Shown here one piece after another: positions 1 to 8,977 of a stretch of DNA of 64,000 nt (position 1 is the first letter of the stretch; each line of letters starts with the position of its first letter). The stretch is from Kordiimonas lipolytica (GTDB taxonomy: Bacteria > Pseudomonadota > Alphaproteobacteria > Sphingomonadales > Kordiimonadaceae). Made by a program: the position numbers and the translations under genes. The DNA lies in NCBI RefSeq assembly GCF_001550065.1, contig NZ_LRUB01000011.1, forward strand, positions 62,001-126,000. Direction: 5' to 3'. The notes beneath the pieces are model-generated. The model saw nothing but the letters and a program-made list of their open reading frames with translations. It did no database searches and was not told the DNA's origin.

Positions 1-459
1 AAAGCCCTCATAGTCATGGTAGGCAACCATGGCCCACGGCACGATGCTTGTCTGGCACATGGGCAAAAGCCCGTCTTTCTGGTTCGATACGGCGATGCCA
101 TAGTCTGTATGCAGATGCATTACACAGTTGGCGTCGTCGCGTGCGGCGTGGATGGCGCTGTGGATCACAAAACCCGCAGCGTTTGGAATGAAAGGTGTGT
201 CCATCAACTGTTTGCCGTTCAGGTCCACCTTCACAAGGCTCGAAGCCGTTATTTCCTCAAACATCAGCCCAAGCGGGTTGATCAGGAAATGGTGGTCCGT
301 GCCTGGTACGCGCATGGAGAGGTGGGTATAGATCAGGTCGTCCCAGCCCATATAGGCCATCATGCGATAGGCCGCTGCGAGGTCCACCCGGGCCTGCCAT
401 TCTTCTGCCGAGACCTGGTCTTTAACGCTCTTGATATCCAACATGCCTGGTTTAGCCAT
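1..459 (-). CDS. Class II aldolase/adducin family protein (N-terminal part)
   Basis: The frame is open from an ATG at 457-459 to the window edge, giving 153 codons with no stop, so the 3' part lies outside. The translation begins MAKPGMLDIKSV and has the family pattern: a THLSMRVPG segment near residue 45, then an HLHTDYG metal-binding His segment near residue 115. Class II aldolase/adducin proteins are zinc enzymes acting on hydroxy-acid or sugar-phosphate type substrates, or are decarboxylases; the substrate cannot be told from this fragment. A strong ribosome site, GGAGGGG, sits six bases before the ATG and fixes the start. An inverted repeat at 502-519 lies just upstream and may be its operator. 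Confidence 0.85.
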   Translation of the reverse strand, partial: MAKPGMLDIKSVKDQVSAEEWQARVDLAAAYRMMAYMGWDDLIYTHLSMRVPGTDHHFLINPLGLMFEEITASSLVKVDLNGKQLMDTPFIPNAAGFVIHSAIHAARDDANCVMHLHTDYGIAVSNQKDGLLPMCQTSIVPWAMVAYHDYEGF

Positions 460-501
460 TTTCCCCTCCGGTATCTTTGGGCGATGCCCCTGATGTCTTC
501 C

Positions 502-519
502 TGACCTGAAACTAGGTCA
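502..519. promoter_or_regulatory. Inverted repeat upstream of the class II aldolase, possible operator
   Basis: TGACCT and AGGTCA form a perfect 6-bp inverted repeat separated by six bases. It lies about 43-60 bases upstream of the aldolase ATG on the minus strand, a normal place for a repressor site. No regulator gene is adjacent inside the window, so the partner is unknown. Confidence 0.35.
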
Positions 520-558
520 TTTGAAGGCTATGTCCAAAGCTTGAATGGAAAATTGCTG

Positions 559-1992
559 TTATGGTTGGTTTTCCTCGCTTCCGCTTTGGTTTAAGCGGCG
601 GCCAAAGAAGCTACGCACAGGGCCCCGGCTGATACCGGCGACGGATTGAAGCGCGATGGGGGCGTGGGGGTGCAGTTCCATCTCCCGCCAGTCGATCTTG
701 CGGAACCGAAGCACCAGTAGCGCCGCCTTGATGGCATAGTCGCCAATGATGACGGCATACATGGCTTCAACCGGCCCACCAAGCGCCTGCACCATGAAGC
801 CGACAGACAAGCGCCCCACAATCATACCGCAAAAGGTGACAAACAGGGGATAGCGTGTGTCGCCAGCACCCCTTAGCGCGCCGCCGATTGCAAACTCGAT
901 CGCCATCAGGGGTTGGATCAGCGCGAGGATAAGAATGAAATATTCCGTGTCTGCCCTTACGACCGGGTCTGCGGACAGGATGTTGGCAAGCGGCGTTTTG
1001 AAGGCATAGGTGATGAAGGCAAGCCCACACATGCCAACCATGGCTAGCCGCATGGCCGCCCAGCCGCTTGCAACGGCTTCATCATGTTTTTCTGCGCCGA
1101 TCAGTTGGCCGGAGAGCGTGGCACTTGCGGTGCCGAACCCAAGCCCCACAACGATTGTGATGCTGAGGATGGTGATGCCGATGCCGTAAGCCGCGAAGGC
1201 CGCAGTGCCGTAACCGCTGATCAGCATCATGAACAAAAGGAAGCTCATCTGGATCAAGACCTGCTCAATGGCGGCTGGGGCACCTATCTTGACCAGCTGG
1301 CCGATGCGCTGCCGCTCCAGCGCACCTGAAATATGGGGGCGGAAAACATATTTGCCGCGCAGCCAGTTCATCATGAACCACAAAACGATCAGGGCCTGTC
1401 CGGCAGCTGTGCCCCAGGGAATGCCCGCAATACCAATTTCGGGCGCGCCGAACGCGCCCCGCACCAGCGCATAGGAAAACAGGATCGCGGCCCCGGCGCC
1501 CACGGCGATATAACGGAGCGGCCTTATGACGTCCCCGATGGCACGAAAAGCCGTGGCGATGGTCAGCATCAGGGCAAAAACCATATTCAGCAGTGCAGCT
1601 GGTTGGATATAATCCACAGCAAGCGAAGCTGTCAGGCCGTCCAGGCTGAACATCCTGACCAGATAGGGGGCTGCGAAATAGGTCGCGGTGCCAAGGACGA
1701 TGGAGATCATGACTGCAAGCGCAAGCGAACTTGCAGTAGACGCCGAAGCTTCATTTGTGTCGTCCGCGCCCCAGGCGCGGGCCACAACGGCGGTCGTCGC
1801 AACAGACAGCGCCATGGCAGCCGCCATCAGGAGGAAATGCACCCGCCCGCCTGCCACCACGGCGGCACTCATTTCCTGGCCAAGGGGCGCAACGATCCAT
1901 AGGTGTGCGAAAGAAATGGAAACCATCAGGATATTGCTGACAATATTCGGCCCCGCGAGCCGCCAGACGGTTTGATAGGAAAATCCAGCCAT
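559..1992 (-). CDS. MATE family multidrug/cation efflux pump
   Basis: A 477-residue, highly hydrophobic protein with about twelve predicted membrane segments. The N-terminal pattern (VWRLAGPNIVSNILM, then a TTAVVARAWGADD segment) and the second-half repeat (GAPAAIEQVLIQ, then SATLSGQLIGAE) are those of MATE transporters, which export drugs or metabolites in exchange for Na+ or H+. The frame stays open to 2097, but the extra 35 residues do not resemble a MATE N-terminus, so the ATG at 1992 is preferred; its ribosome site (GAGG) is weak and the start is uncertain. The gene is divergent from the acyl-CoA gene cluster and separated from it by 228 bases. The substrate is unknown. Confidence 0.85.
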   Translation of the reverse strand: MAGFSYQTVWRLAGPNIVSNILMVSISFAHLWIVAPLGQEMSAAVVAGGRVHFLLMAAAMALSVATTAVVARAWGADDTNEASASTASSLALAVMISIVLGTATYFAAPYLVRMFSLDGLTASLAVDYIQPAALLNMVFALMLTIATAFRAIGDVIRPLRYIAVGAGAAILFSYALVRGAFGAPEIGIAGIPWGTAAGQALIVLWFMMNWLRGKYVFRPHISGALERQRIGQLVKIGAPAAIEQVLIQMSFLLFMMLISGYGTAAFAAYGIGITILSITIVVGLGFGTASATLSGQLIGAEKHDEAVASGWAAMRLAMVGMCGLAFITYAFKTPLANILSADPVVRADTEYFILILALIQPLMAIEFAIGGALRGAGDTRYPLFVTFCGMIVGRLSVGFMVQALGGPVEAMYAVIIGDYAIKAALLVLRFRKIDWREMELHPHAPIALQSVAGISRGPVRSFFGRRLNQSGSEENQP

Positions 1993-2133
1993 AAGCCTCA
2001 ATCTTGAATGTGTCGCCCACACGATAGACAACATAGACCGACCGTGAAATAGGATTGTTTCCCGCGGAGGCCAGCCGAATAAAAGTTTTTTTGACATGAC
2101 AGTGAATTAGGCCAGAAACTTTCGCTCCATACC

Positions 2134-2147
2134 TTGCCGTAGGGCAA
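2134..2147. promoter_or_regulatory. Inverted repeat in the MATE/acyl-CoA dehydrogenase divergent promoter region
   Basis: TTGCC-GTAG-GGCAA is a perfect 5-bp-arm dyad lying 73 bases upstream of the first acyl-CoA dehydrogenase and about 140 bases upstream of the preferred MATE start. Its position in the only gap before the 2.2-12.1 kb cluster makes it a candidate operator for that cluster. The regulator is not identified. Confidence 0.35.
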
Positions 2148-2220
2148 AACCGCCTTACTCCTTACCCCTGAGACTTGCATTGCCGCTCCTGTTGGGGCGA
2201 CATCTGGGGAGACTGTAAAA

Positions 2221-3390
2221 ATGAGCGATCTAGAGGCATTCCGCGAAGAAACGCGGGCCTGGCTGGAAGAAAATTGCCCTGCATCGATGCGTACGCCTGC
2301 GCAAGGCGAAAAGGACATCTGCTGGGGTGGCCGTAATTTTGTATTCCAAAGCGATGACCAGAAGCTGTGGCTAGAGCGCATGGGCGCGCGCGGCTGGACT
2401 GTGCCAACATGGCCAAAGGAATATGGCGGCGGCGGTTTGTCAAAAGACGAAGCCAAAATCCTGGCGCAGGAAATGAAACGCATCAAGGCGCGCTCACCGC
2501 TGACATCCTTCGGTATCTGGATGCTTGGCCCTGCGCTTCTGAAGTTCGGTACCCACGAGCAGAAGCTTGAGCACCTGCCGCCCATCGCACGCGGTGAAAT
2601 TCGCTGGTGTCAGGGCTATTCCGAGCCCAATGCGGGCTCTGACCTTGCCTCATTGGCCACCAAGGCCGAGGACAAGGGCGATCACTATATTATCAACGGT
2701 CAGAAGATCTGGACGTCCTACGCCGACAAAGCAGACTGGATTTTCTGCCTGATCCGTACCGACCCGACAAACAAGCATGAAGGCATCAGCTTCATCCTGT
2801 TTGATATGGCGTCTGAAGGCGTGTCCACGAAGCCAATCCAGCTGATTTCCGGCTATTCGCCTTTCTGCGAGACATTCTTCGATGACGTGAAGGCATACAA
2901 GAAGAACCTTGTGGGCGAAGTGAACAAGGGCTGGACAGTCGCGAAATACCTGCTGACGCACGAGCGCACAGGCATTTCCGAAATGGGCCTTCCGGTGCCG
3001 CTCAATCGCCTAGCGGTGGACAAGCTGGGCACCAACGATGCAGGTGAGTTGCCGGAAACAATGCTGCGGCACCAGATTGCAGAACATGAAATTGACGCCA
3101 TGTCCTTCATGTTCACCATGGAGCGTGCACAGGATGAGGCCAAGGCTGGCAATGAAATGGGCGCTTATTCGTCCTTCCTGAAGGCGTACGGCACGGAACT
3201 CAACAAGGACCGGCATGAGCTGATCGTCAAGATCAACGGCTCTGATGCGTTTGAGTGGGAAGGCCAGTTCTCCAACAACGGCGAAATCCCACGTACCTGG
3301 CTTAGGACCAAAGCCAACTCCATTGAGGGCGGCACCACGGAAATTCAACACAACATCATTGCCAAGCGTGTGCTTGGCCTGCCGAGTTAA
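2221..3390 (+). CDS. Acyl-CoA dehydrogenase, likely catalytic half of a heteromeric enzyme
   Basis: 389 residues, normal length for the flavin-dependent acyl-CoA dehydrogenase family. The central beta domain is visible (YSEPNAGSDLAS near 140-150, INGQKIWTS near 165). Near the C-terminus an IEGGTTEIQ motif carries Glu369, which aligns with the catalytic base of the YEGT motif in medium-chain enzymes. The next gene is a second dehydrogenase, 14 bases on, that lacks this motif; such pairs form alpha2beta2 enzymes in actinobacterial steroid degradation (FadE28/FadE29 type). I infer the same here. It is the first gene of the catabolic cluster. A GGGGAGA ribosome site precedes the ATG. The substrate is unknown, but bulky or branched acyl-CoA is plausible. 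Confidence 0.9.
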   Translation: MSDLEAFREETRAWLEENCPASMRTPAQGEKDICWGGRNFVFQSDDQKLWLERMGARGWTVPTWPKEYGGGGLSKDEAKILAQEMKRIKARSPLTSFGIWMLGPALLKFGTHEQKLEHLPPIARGEIRWCQGYSEPNAGSDLASLATKAEDKGDHYIINGQKIWTSYADKADWIFCLIRTDPTNKHEGISFILFDMASEGVSTKPIQLISGYSPFCETFFDDVKAYKKNLVGEVNKGWTVAKYLLTHERTGISEMGLPVPLNRLAVDKLGTNDAGELPETMLRHQIAEHEIDAMSFMFTMERAQDEAKAGNEMGAYSSFLKAYGTELNKDRHELIVKINGSDAFEWEGQFSNNGEIPRTWLRTKANSIEGGTTEIQHNIIAKRVLGLPS

Positions 3391-3404
3391 GGGGGAGTTG
3401 CACC

Positions 3405-4523
3405 ATGGCAATGGTATTGAATGAAGAACAGCAGCTTTTGAAAGAGTCCGCAGAGGGCTTCTTTGCAGAAAAAGCGCCGATTAGCCTGATCCGGTCGCTC
3501 CGCGATAGCAAAGACGAGGTCGGCTATGGCGGGCACCTTTGGCTTGCGATGTGCGACATGGGCTTTGCCGGGCTGATGATTGACGAAGAATATGATGGTA
3601 CAGGCTTTGGCTGTGTGGGTGCCGGCATCGTGGCGGAAGCCATGGGCAAGACACTGGTTGCCGCGCCGTTCCATTCAAGCTGCATCATGGGCGCGTCGCT
3701 CATTCAGGCGGCAGGAAGCGCTGAGCAGAAAAAAGAACACCTGCCTGCGATCGCGTTTGGCGAGACAATTGTGACGCTGGCGCTTGATGAGACCAGCAGA
3801 CACAACCCCGAAGGCACGGCGATGAAGGTTGAGGGCGGCAAGCTGAACGGCCTGAAGACATTTGTGCCGGATGGCCATGTGGCAGACAAGATTATCGTAT
3901 TGGCGCGCAGTTCAGGCGAACCAGGCGATCGTGACGGCCTTAGCCTTTATATGGTGGACAGGGGCACGCCGGGCCTGATCGTGGACCGTGTGATCTCCAT
4001 GGATAGCTGCAACTGGTCTAAAATGACCTTTGAAGGTGTAGATGCCGCGGAACTATTGGGCGAAGAGGGCAAAGCCATGGATGTGCTTGAGCCCGTGCTT
4101 GACCGCTGCCGCATTGTTGTGGCGGCGGAGTTGCTGGGAATTGCGCAGCAGACGCTTGAGATCACAATGGATTACATCAAGGAGCGTAAGCAGTTTGGCG
4201 TGCCAATCGGTTCCTTCCAGGGGCTTCAGCACCGGGCGGCAGAATGGTTCGGCGAAGTGGAAGTGACCCGCTCTGCCGTTCTGAAGGCGCTTCAGGTGGC
4301 TGATGCGGGCGGTGATATCCGCTGGTTTGCAAGCCTTGCAAAAGCCAAAGCCAGCAAAACAGCGGAGCTAGCCACCAACGAAGCCATTCAGATGCATGGC
4401 GGCATGGGCGTGACGGACGAGTTCGACCTTGGTTTCTACATCAAGCGTGCGCGGGTGCTGCAACACTTCTACGGCGACTTCAATTATCACGCGGACAGGT
4501 TTGCAGCCTGTTCCGGCTATTGA
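3405..4523 (+). CDS. Acyl-CoA dehydrogenase, partner subunit lacking the EGT-type catalytic motif
   Basis: 372 residues of acyl-CoA dehydrogenase fold. The C-terminal region has the family segment EAIQMHGGMGVTDEFDLG and ends VLQHFYGDFNYHADRFA, with no EGT or DG-type catalytic element at the place where the preceding subunit has its glutamate. The N-terminal half is also diverged (an LALDE stretch replaces the usual TEP-AGSD flavin-contact segment). This is the pattern expected of the non-catalytic partner in a heterotetrameric dehydrogenase. It follows the first subunit by 14 bases with a GGGGGAG ribosome site, so co-translation is likely. The alternative is an independent homotetramer using another base. 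Confidence 0.85.
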   Translation: MAMVLNEEQQLLKESAEGFFAEKAPISLIRSLRDSKDEVGYGGHLWLAMCDMGFAGLMIDEEYDGTGFGCVGAGIVAEAMGKTLVAAPFHSSCIMGASLIQAAGSAEQKKEHLPAIAFGETIVTLALDETSRHNPEGTAMKVEGGKLNGLKTFVPDGHVADKIIVLARSSGEPGDRDGLSLYMVDRGTPGLIVDRVISMDSCNWSKMTFEGVDAAELLGEEGKAMDVLEPVLDRCRIVVAAELLGIAQQTLEITMDYIKERKQFGVPIGSFQGLQHRAAEWFGEVEVTRSAVLKALQVADAGGDIRWFASLAKAKASKTAELATNEAIQMHGGMGVTDEFDLGFYIKRARVLQHFYGDFNYHADRFAACSGY

Positions 4524-4538
4524 TCGGAAGACTGAACC

Positions 4539-6272
4539 ATGGGTGCATTTGACGACCTTCAGCTACCAAGCGTAGACCCCAGCACGCCGTCCGATCAGGT
4601 GATTGGCATGTTGACAAAGCCTGGCATGCCGTTCGAGACGACAGAGATTGAAATCGACGGTGTCAGCCATACGGTGTTCGCCCACCAGCCGCCAAGCCTG
4701 AGGGAAGTCTTCATGCTTTTCCTGGGGCATGGCGATAAGGAATTCATCGTCTATGACGGTGAGCGCTATACTTTCAAGGATGCGGTGTCCCGGGCGTCGC
4801 AGTTTGCCCAGGCACTGGTTGACGATTTCGGCGTCAAAAAGGGTGACCGGATTGCGCTTTCCATGCGTAACTACCCGGAATGGCCAATTGCCTATATGGG
4901 CATTATTGCCGCGGGCGGTGTGGCCGTGGTGATGAATGCCTGGTGGACCGAAGAAGAGGTCGACTGGGGCATCAAGGACTGTGGTGCTAAAGTCGCCGTT
5001 GTGGACGGCGAGCGGGCACGGCGCTTCCTTGCGCTTGAGGGCGCCGCCGACATGAAAATCATTGTCGCCCGCGATCCAGCGCCAGAAGCAGCGAACGTGT
5101 CCCAAATGGCAGATGCGATGAAAGGCAAACAGCCGCTGGCATGGCCAAGCGTGGACCTCGGGCCAGACGACCTAGCCATGATCATGTACACAAGCGGGTC
5201 TTCCGGCTTCCCGAAGGGCGCACTTTCGACCCACCGGGCCGTTGTCAGCTTGATCATGAACTGGATTTGTATTGCGCTTTCGCTGAAGATGCTGGGCCGC
5301 ACGAACCCGGACCCGGATTTCCAGCCGGTGATGCTGGTAGCGGTGCCGTTCTTCCATATTACGGGGCTTCTGCCGGTTCTGTTTGTGTCTGCCACCGTCG
5401 GGCGCAAGATTGTGATGATGTACAAGTGGGATGTAGAAGACGCCTTCAAGCTAATTGAAAAAGAGGGTGTCACCACCTTCACCGGGGTGCCGACCATGTC
5501 CTATGAGATGGCAGCGTCACCGCTGAGGGAGAAATACGATCTCTCCACGCTTGTGGACATTGGCGGCGGCGGGGCCGCGCGTCCACCTGAGCACGTCAAA
5601 CTGATCAAGAAATCCTTCCCGAACGCAAACCCGGGTATTGGCTATGGCCTGACGGAAACCAACAGCCTGACTGCTGTTCTATCGGCCGATGAGTATGTCG
5701 AGCGCCCAACCAGTACGGGTAAGCCAACACCGCCGCTTATTCATGTGCGGATCGTTGACCCGGCAACCGGCAAGGAAATGCCGACGGGCGAACCGGGCGA
5801 AGTGTGCATCAAGAGCGTGACCAATATTCGTGAATATTGGAACAACCCCGAGGCCACGGCCCGCGCGTTCAAGAACGGCTGGTTCCATTCGGGCGACGTG
5901 GGGTATCTGGACGAAGAGGGCTATCTTTATATCGTTGACCGGTTGAAGGACATCATCATCCGCGGCGGCGAAAACATCAGCTCGCTGGAGATTGAAGGCG
6001 TCTTGCATGCCCACGAGGCTGTCGATGACGTGATGGTCTTCAGCCTGCCGGACGAGCGCCTTGGTGAGCTTGTGGGCGCAGTGGTTTCCGTGAACCGGGA
6101 TATCAGCGAAGAGGAGCTTAAGGCCGAGGTGGCGAAACACCTGGCTGGCTTCAAGGTGCCGGAGAAAATCTGGATCTCCCATGACCCGCTGCCGCTCATT
6201 GCTTCAGGCAAGATCGACCGCAAGGGCATCAGGGAAACATATCGCGGCCTTTGGGCGGCTGCAGCAGCATAA
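4539..6272 (+). CDS. Acyl-CoA synthetase (AMP-binding, class I adenylate-forming)
   Basis: 577 residues. The P-loop-like A3 motif YTSGSSGFPKGA is at about 215, the GYGLTET A5 motif at about 365, the SGDVGYLDEEGYL motif near 450 and the catalytic A10 lysine in ASGKIDRKG near the end. It activates a carboxylic acid with ATP and CoA via an acyl-adenylate. It sits 15 bases after the paired dehydrogenase and 30 before a third dehydrogenase, so it probably supplies their acyl-CoA substrate. The family alone does not fix the chain length or the ring content of the acid. It is distinct from the second ligase at 13.7 kb. Confidence 0.92.
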   Translation: MGAFDDLQLPSVDPSTPSDQVIGMLTKPGMPFETTEIEIDGVSHTVFAHQPPSLREVFMLFLGHGDKEFIVYDGERYTFKDAVSRASQFAQALVDDFGVKKGDRIALSMRNYPEWPIAYMGIIAAGGVAVVMNAWWTEEEVDWGIKDCGAKVAVVDGERARRFLALEGAADMKIIVARDPAPEAANVSQMADAMKGKQPLAWPSVDLGPDDLAMIMYTSGSSGFPKGALSTHRAVVSLIMNWICIALSLKMLGRTNPDPDFQPVMLVAVPFFHITGLLPVLFVSATVGRKIVMMYKWDVEDAFKLIEKEGVTTFTGVPTMSYEMAASPLREKYDLSTLVDIGGGGAARPPEHVKLIKKSFPNANPGIGYGLTETNSLTAVLSADEYVERPTSTGKPTPPLIHVRIVDPATGKEMPTGEPGEVCIKSVTNIREYWNNPEATARAFKNGWFHSGDVGYLDEEGYLYIVDRLKDIIIRGGENISSLEIEGVLHAHEAVDDVMVFSLPDERLGELVGAVVSVNRDISEEELKAEVAKHLAGFKVPEKIWISHDPLPLIASGKIDRKGIRETYRGLWAAAAA

Positions 6273-6302
6273 TAATCGAGTTAGAGGAAGAAGGAATTAG
6301 GC

Positions 6303-7541
6303 ATGTCTATGGATTTGGGGCTTAGCGAACGCGGCCAGGAACTCAGGGAAAAGGTTCGCGCCTTCATCGACGAGCACGTAGTGCCGGTTGAAGACGAATA
6401 CCATCATGAAGTGGGCGGCATGGGCGACAGGTTTGCATTCACGCCGCGCATGACCGAAATTCTTGAGGACCTGAAGGCCAAGGCAAAAGAAGCCGGGCTC
6501 TGGAACTTCTGGCTGACAGACAGCAAGGAAGGTTATGGCCTTACGACTGTTGAATATGCCTATCTGGCGGAAGAAATGGGCCGGTCGCACCTGGCGGCAG
6601 AAAGCTTCAACTGCTCCGCGCCCGACACTGGCAACATGGAAGTGATCGAACGCTACGGCACAGCCGAGCACAAGGAAAAGTGGCTCAAGCCGCTGCTTGA
6701 GGGCAAGATCCGCTCTGCGTACCTGATGACGGAACCTGACGTGGCATCCTCTGACGCCACCAACATCGCAATGACGGCTGAGCTTGATGGCGATGAATAT
6801 GTCCTGAATGGCGAGAAATACTGGGCATCCGGGGCGGGCGACCCACGCTGTGCGGTTTATGTGACCATGGTGAAAACAGCGGGCGACGAAGCGCCGCGCA
6901 AGAACCAGCACAGCATGATTCTGGTGGAAGCGGGCACGCCAGGTATTGAAATTCTGCGTCCCATGATGGTGTTCGGCCATGACGATGCGCCACACGGCCA
7001 CATGCATATCCGCTTCACCAATGTACGCGTGCCTAAGGAAAACCTGGTGCTGGGCGAAGGCCGTGGTTTTGAGGTATCCCAAGGCCGCTTGGGCCCTGGC
7101 CGTATCCACCACTGCATGCGCTCCATTGGTGCAGCTGAACGCGCGCTTGAACTGCTGATCAAACGCTCGCTGTCGAAGGAAGCTTTTGGCAAGACGCTTG
7201 TGAAGCTGGGTGCCAACTATGACATCATCGCTGAATGCCGGATCGAGATTGAGATGGCCCGGCTTCTGTGCCTGAAGGCTGCCCATATGATGGACACGAT
7301 CGGTACCCAGGCCGCCCAGCCTTACATCAGCCAGATCAAGGTGGTGGCGCCCAGGATGGCGCTGAAGGTGATCGACGAAAGCATGCAGATGCATGGCGGG
7401 CAGGGCATCAGCCAGGACTTCCCGCTTGCGGCCATGTGGCACGGCCAGCGCACGCTTCGTTTCGCTGACGGGCCGGATGCTGTGCACCGCATGGTGATTG
7501 CACGCACCGAGCTCAAGAAATACCGCTCCAACAGCGTCTAA
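6303..7541 (+). CDS. Acyl-CoA dehydrogenase, ACAD10/11-like
   Basis: 412 residues. The N-terminal segment includes FIDEHVVPVEDEY, the central flavin segment reads MTEPDVASSDATN, and the C-terminus has MQMHGGQGISQDFPLA followed by RTLRFADGPDAVHRM. The DGPD-VH element is characteristic of the ACAD10/11 and FadE-like long or branched-chain subgroup, in which the catalytic base is thought to be an aspartate rather than the EGT glutamate. It follows the ligase within the same transcription direction with a GAGGAAGAAGGA ribosome region. It may act on a different intermediate from the paired enzyme at 2.2-4.5 kb. Confidence 0.9.
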   Translation: MSMDLGLSERGQELREKVRAFIDEHVVPVEDEYHHEVGGMGDRFAFTPRMTEILEDLKAKAKEAGLWNFWLTDSKEGYGLTTVEYAYLAEEMGRSHLAAESFNCSAPDTGNMEVIERYGTAEHKEKWLKPLLEGKIRSAYLMTEPDVASSDATNIAMTAELDGDEYVLNGEKYWASGAGDPRCAVYVTMVKTAGDEAPRKNQHSMILVEAGTPGIEILRPMMVFGHDDAPHGHMHIRFTNVRVPKENLVLGEGRGFEVSQGRLGPGRIHHCMRSIGAAERALELLIKRSLSKEAFGKTLVKLGANYDIIAECRIEIEMARLLCLKAAHMMDTIGTQAAQPYISQIKVVAPRMALKVIDESMQMHGGQGISQDFPLAAMWHGQRTLRFADGPDAVHRMVIARTELKKYRSNSV

Positions 7542-7563
7542 AGGCAGTTTGAAGGAAAAAGGC

Positions 7564-8352
7564 ATGGAGATTTCCAACCTTTTCAGCATTGAAGGCAAAG
7601 TGGCGCTGGTGACGGGCGGTGGCTCGGGCATCGGTACCATGGCCACCGAGGCGCTCGTGCGTGCCGGGTGCAAGGTTTATATCGCCTCCCGGCGGCTCGA
7701 GAGCTGCGAAGCGGTCGCTGAGGAACTCAATGCTGTGGGCCCCGGTCAGGTTGTTGCGCTTCAGGCAGACCTGAAGACGGAAGAGGGCACAGTCCATCTG
7801 GCGAAGGCCATGGCTGCGCACGAAGACAAGCTGGATATTCTGGTGAACAATTCCGGGATGACCTGGGGAGCGCCGTTCGAGGAATTCCCGCGGTCCAAAT
7901 GGGAAGAAGTCTTTACCCTGAACGTGACGGCGGTTGCTGACCTGACGCGCCGGCTTCTTCCCATGCTCAGAAAATCGGCTACAGCGTCAGACCCGGCCCG
8001 GATCATCAACCTGGGGTCAGTGGTGGGGACGCGGCCTGTATCCAATAGCGCCTACAGTTATGGCGCGTCCAAGGCGGCAGTGCATCACCTGACGCGGATG
8101 CTTTCGAACGAACTGGGCGGCGATAACATTACAGTGAACGCTATTGCGCCGGGGCCATTCCCTAGCCGTATGATGGCACACATCACCGGCGACGAGGCTC
8201 GGCGCAAGGCGATGGAGGAAGGCGTTCCACTGAGGCGTTGTGGTACACCGGAGGACATCGCAGGCGTGCTTTTGATGCTGGCGTCACGGGCAGGCAGCTA
8301 TATTACCGGCGGGATCATTCCGCTGGACGGGGGATTGTCGGCATTGCCGTGA
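7564..8352 (+). CDS. Short-chain dehydrogenase/reductase
   Basis: 262 residues of classical SDR type. The Rossmann glycine motif TGGGSGIG is near residue 15, the NNSG motif near 95, and the catalytic tyrosine and lysine occur in the YGASK motif near 165. The C-terminus ITGGIIPLDGG is typical. Such enzymes interconvert hydroxyacyl and ketoacyl groups or secondary alcohols with NAD(P). The frame runs on upstream to 7498, but the ATG at 7564 has a GAAGGAAAAAGGC ribosome region and gives the normal SDR N-terminus. It is 22 bases after the dehydrogenase gene. The specific substrate is unknown. Confidence 0.9.
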   Translation: MEISNLFSIEGKVALVTGGGSGIGTMATEALVRAGCKVYIASRRLESCEAVAEELNAVGPGQVVALQADLKTEEGTVHLAKAMAAHEDKLDILVNNSGMTWGAPFEEFPRSKWEEVFTLNVTAVADLTRRLLPMLRKSATASDPARIINLGSVVGTRPVSNSAYSYGASKAAVHHLTRMLSNELGGDNITVNAIAPGPFPSRMMAHITGDEARRKAMEEGVPLRRCGTPEDIAGVLLMLASRAGSYITGGIIPLDGGLSALP

Positions 8353-8374
8353 TAGCGCACAAACGACGCAAAAA

Positions 8375-8453
8375 CGAATCGGTCGAAGCATTCTGATTCG
8401 AATCGTAAAAACTGAGTCGGAACAAACACTTGTTTCGCATTGTTGAATCGATA
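8375..8453. promoter_or_regulatory. Promoter region with repeated GATTCG/CGAATC half-sites and an EcfG-like promoter
   Basis: The 139-base gap between the SDR and the MaoC gene is the only sizeable gap in the first cluster. It holds CGAATC at 8375-8380, a perfect palindrome GATTCGAATC at 8395-8404, and TTGAATCGAT at 8443-8452. Between these, GGAAC (8419-8423) is followed after 17 bases by TGTT (8441-8444), resembling the GGAAC-N16/17-CGTT promoter of alphaproteobacterial EcfG general-stress sigma factors, with one mismatch at the first base of the -10. The half-sites look like an operator for an unidentified regulator. Confidence 0.4.
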
Positions 8454-8491
8454 CCCCAATAGGGGGATTTTGAAAGGTGAAAGGGGCGGAT

Positions 8492-8956
8492 ATGACAGAG
8501 GTTGTGGCTAAAGAAGACCTTAAAAATTTCATTGGCAGGGAGACGGGCGTTTCAGACTGGATGCATATTGACCAGGACCGGATCAATGCATTTGCAGATG
8601 TGACAAATGATCACCAATTCATTCATATCGACCCGGAGGCTGCGGCCAAAACGCCTTTCGGTACGACCATCGCACACGGTTTTTTGACCCTGTCGCTTTT
8701 GACGCCGCTTTCTACTGGTGCTTCAATCCGCGTCAAGAACACGGTGATGGGCATTAACTATGGCTGCGACAAGGTGCGCTTCATGAGCCCCGTGAAGGTG
8801 AACAGCGACATCCGGGCGCGCGTGAAGCTCATTAGTGTGGATGAGAAGCCGGGTAACCGGCTGCTTTTGAAGAATGAGATTACCATCGAGATCAAAGGCG
8901 AGGATCGCCCGGCGCTGGTCGCAGAGTGGCTGTCCATGATCGTCGTTAGCGAATAA
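8492..8956 (+). CDS. MaoC-like (R)-specific enoyl-CoA hydratase
   Basis: 154 residues with the hot-dog hydratase-2 motif. The segment FADVTNDHQFIHIDPEAA carries the conserved Asp and His (D-N-D-H pattern) near residues 40-50, followed by GTTIAHGFLTLSL. The enzyme adds water to trans-2-enoyl-CoA to give the (3R)-hydroxyacyl-CoA. A GTG at 8477 could add five residues, but the ATG at 8492 has an AGGGGCGG ribosome site at good spacing. It precedes an MFE-2-like SDR by 21 bases, and the two together reproduce the hydratase and dehydrogenase activities of peroxisomal multifunctional enzyme 2. Confidence 0.9.
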   Translation: MTEVVAKEDLKNFIGRETGVSDWMHIDQDRINAFADVTNDHQFIHIDPEAAAKTPFGTTIAHGFLTLSLLTPLSTGASIRVKNTVMGINYGCDKVRFMSPVKVNSDIRARVKLISVDEKPGNRLLLKNEITIEIKGEDRPALVAEWLSMIVVSE

Positions 8957-8977
8957 TCTGAGGTTGGGAGACATTTT

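Noticed and set aside
1993..2097. MATE gene starting at 2097 with 35 extra residues
   Set aside because: No ribosome site and the added residues are not MATE-like; kept as an alternative only.
6297..7673. A 458-codon minus-strand frame opposite the third acyl-CoA dehydrogenase
   Set aside because: It is a His/Arg-rich shadow with no family signature.
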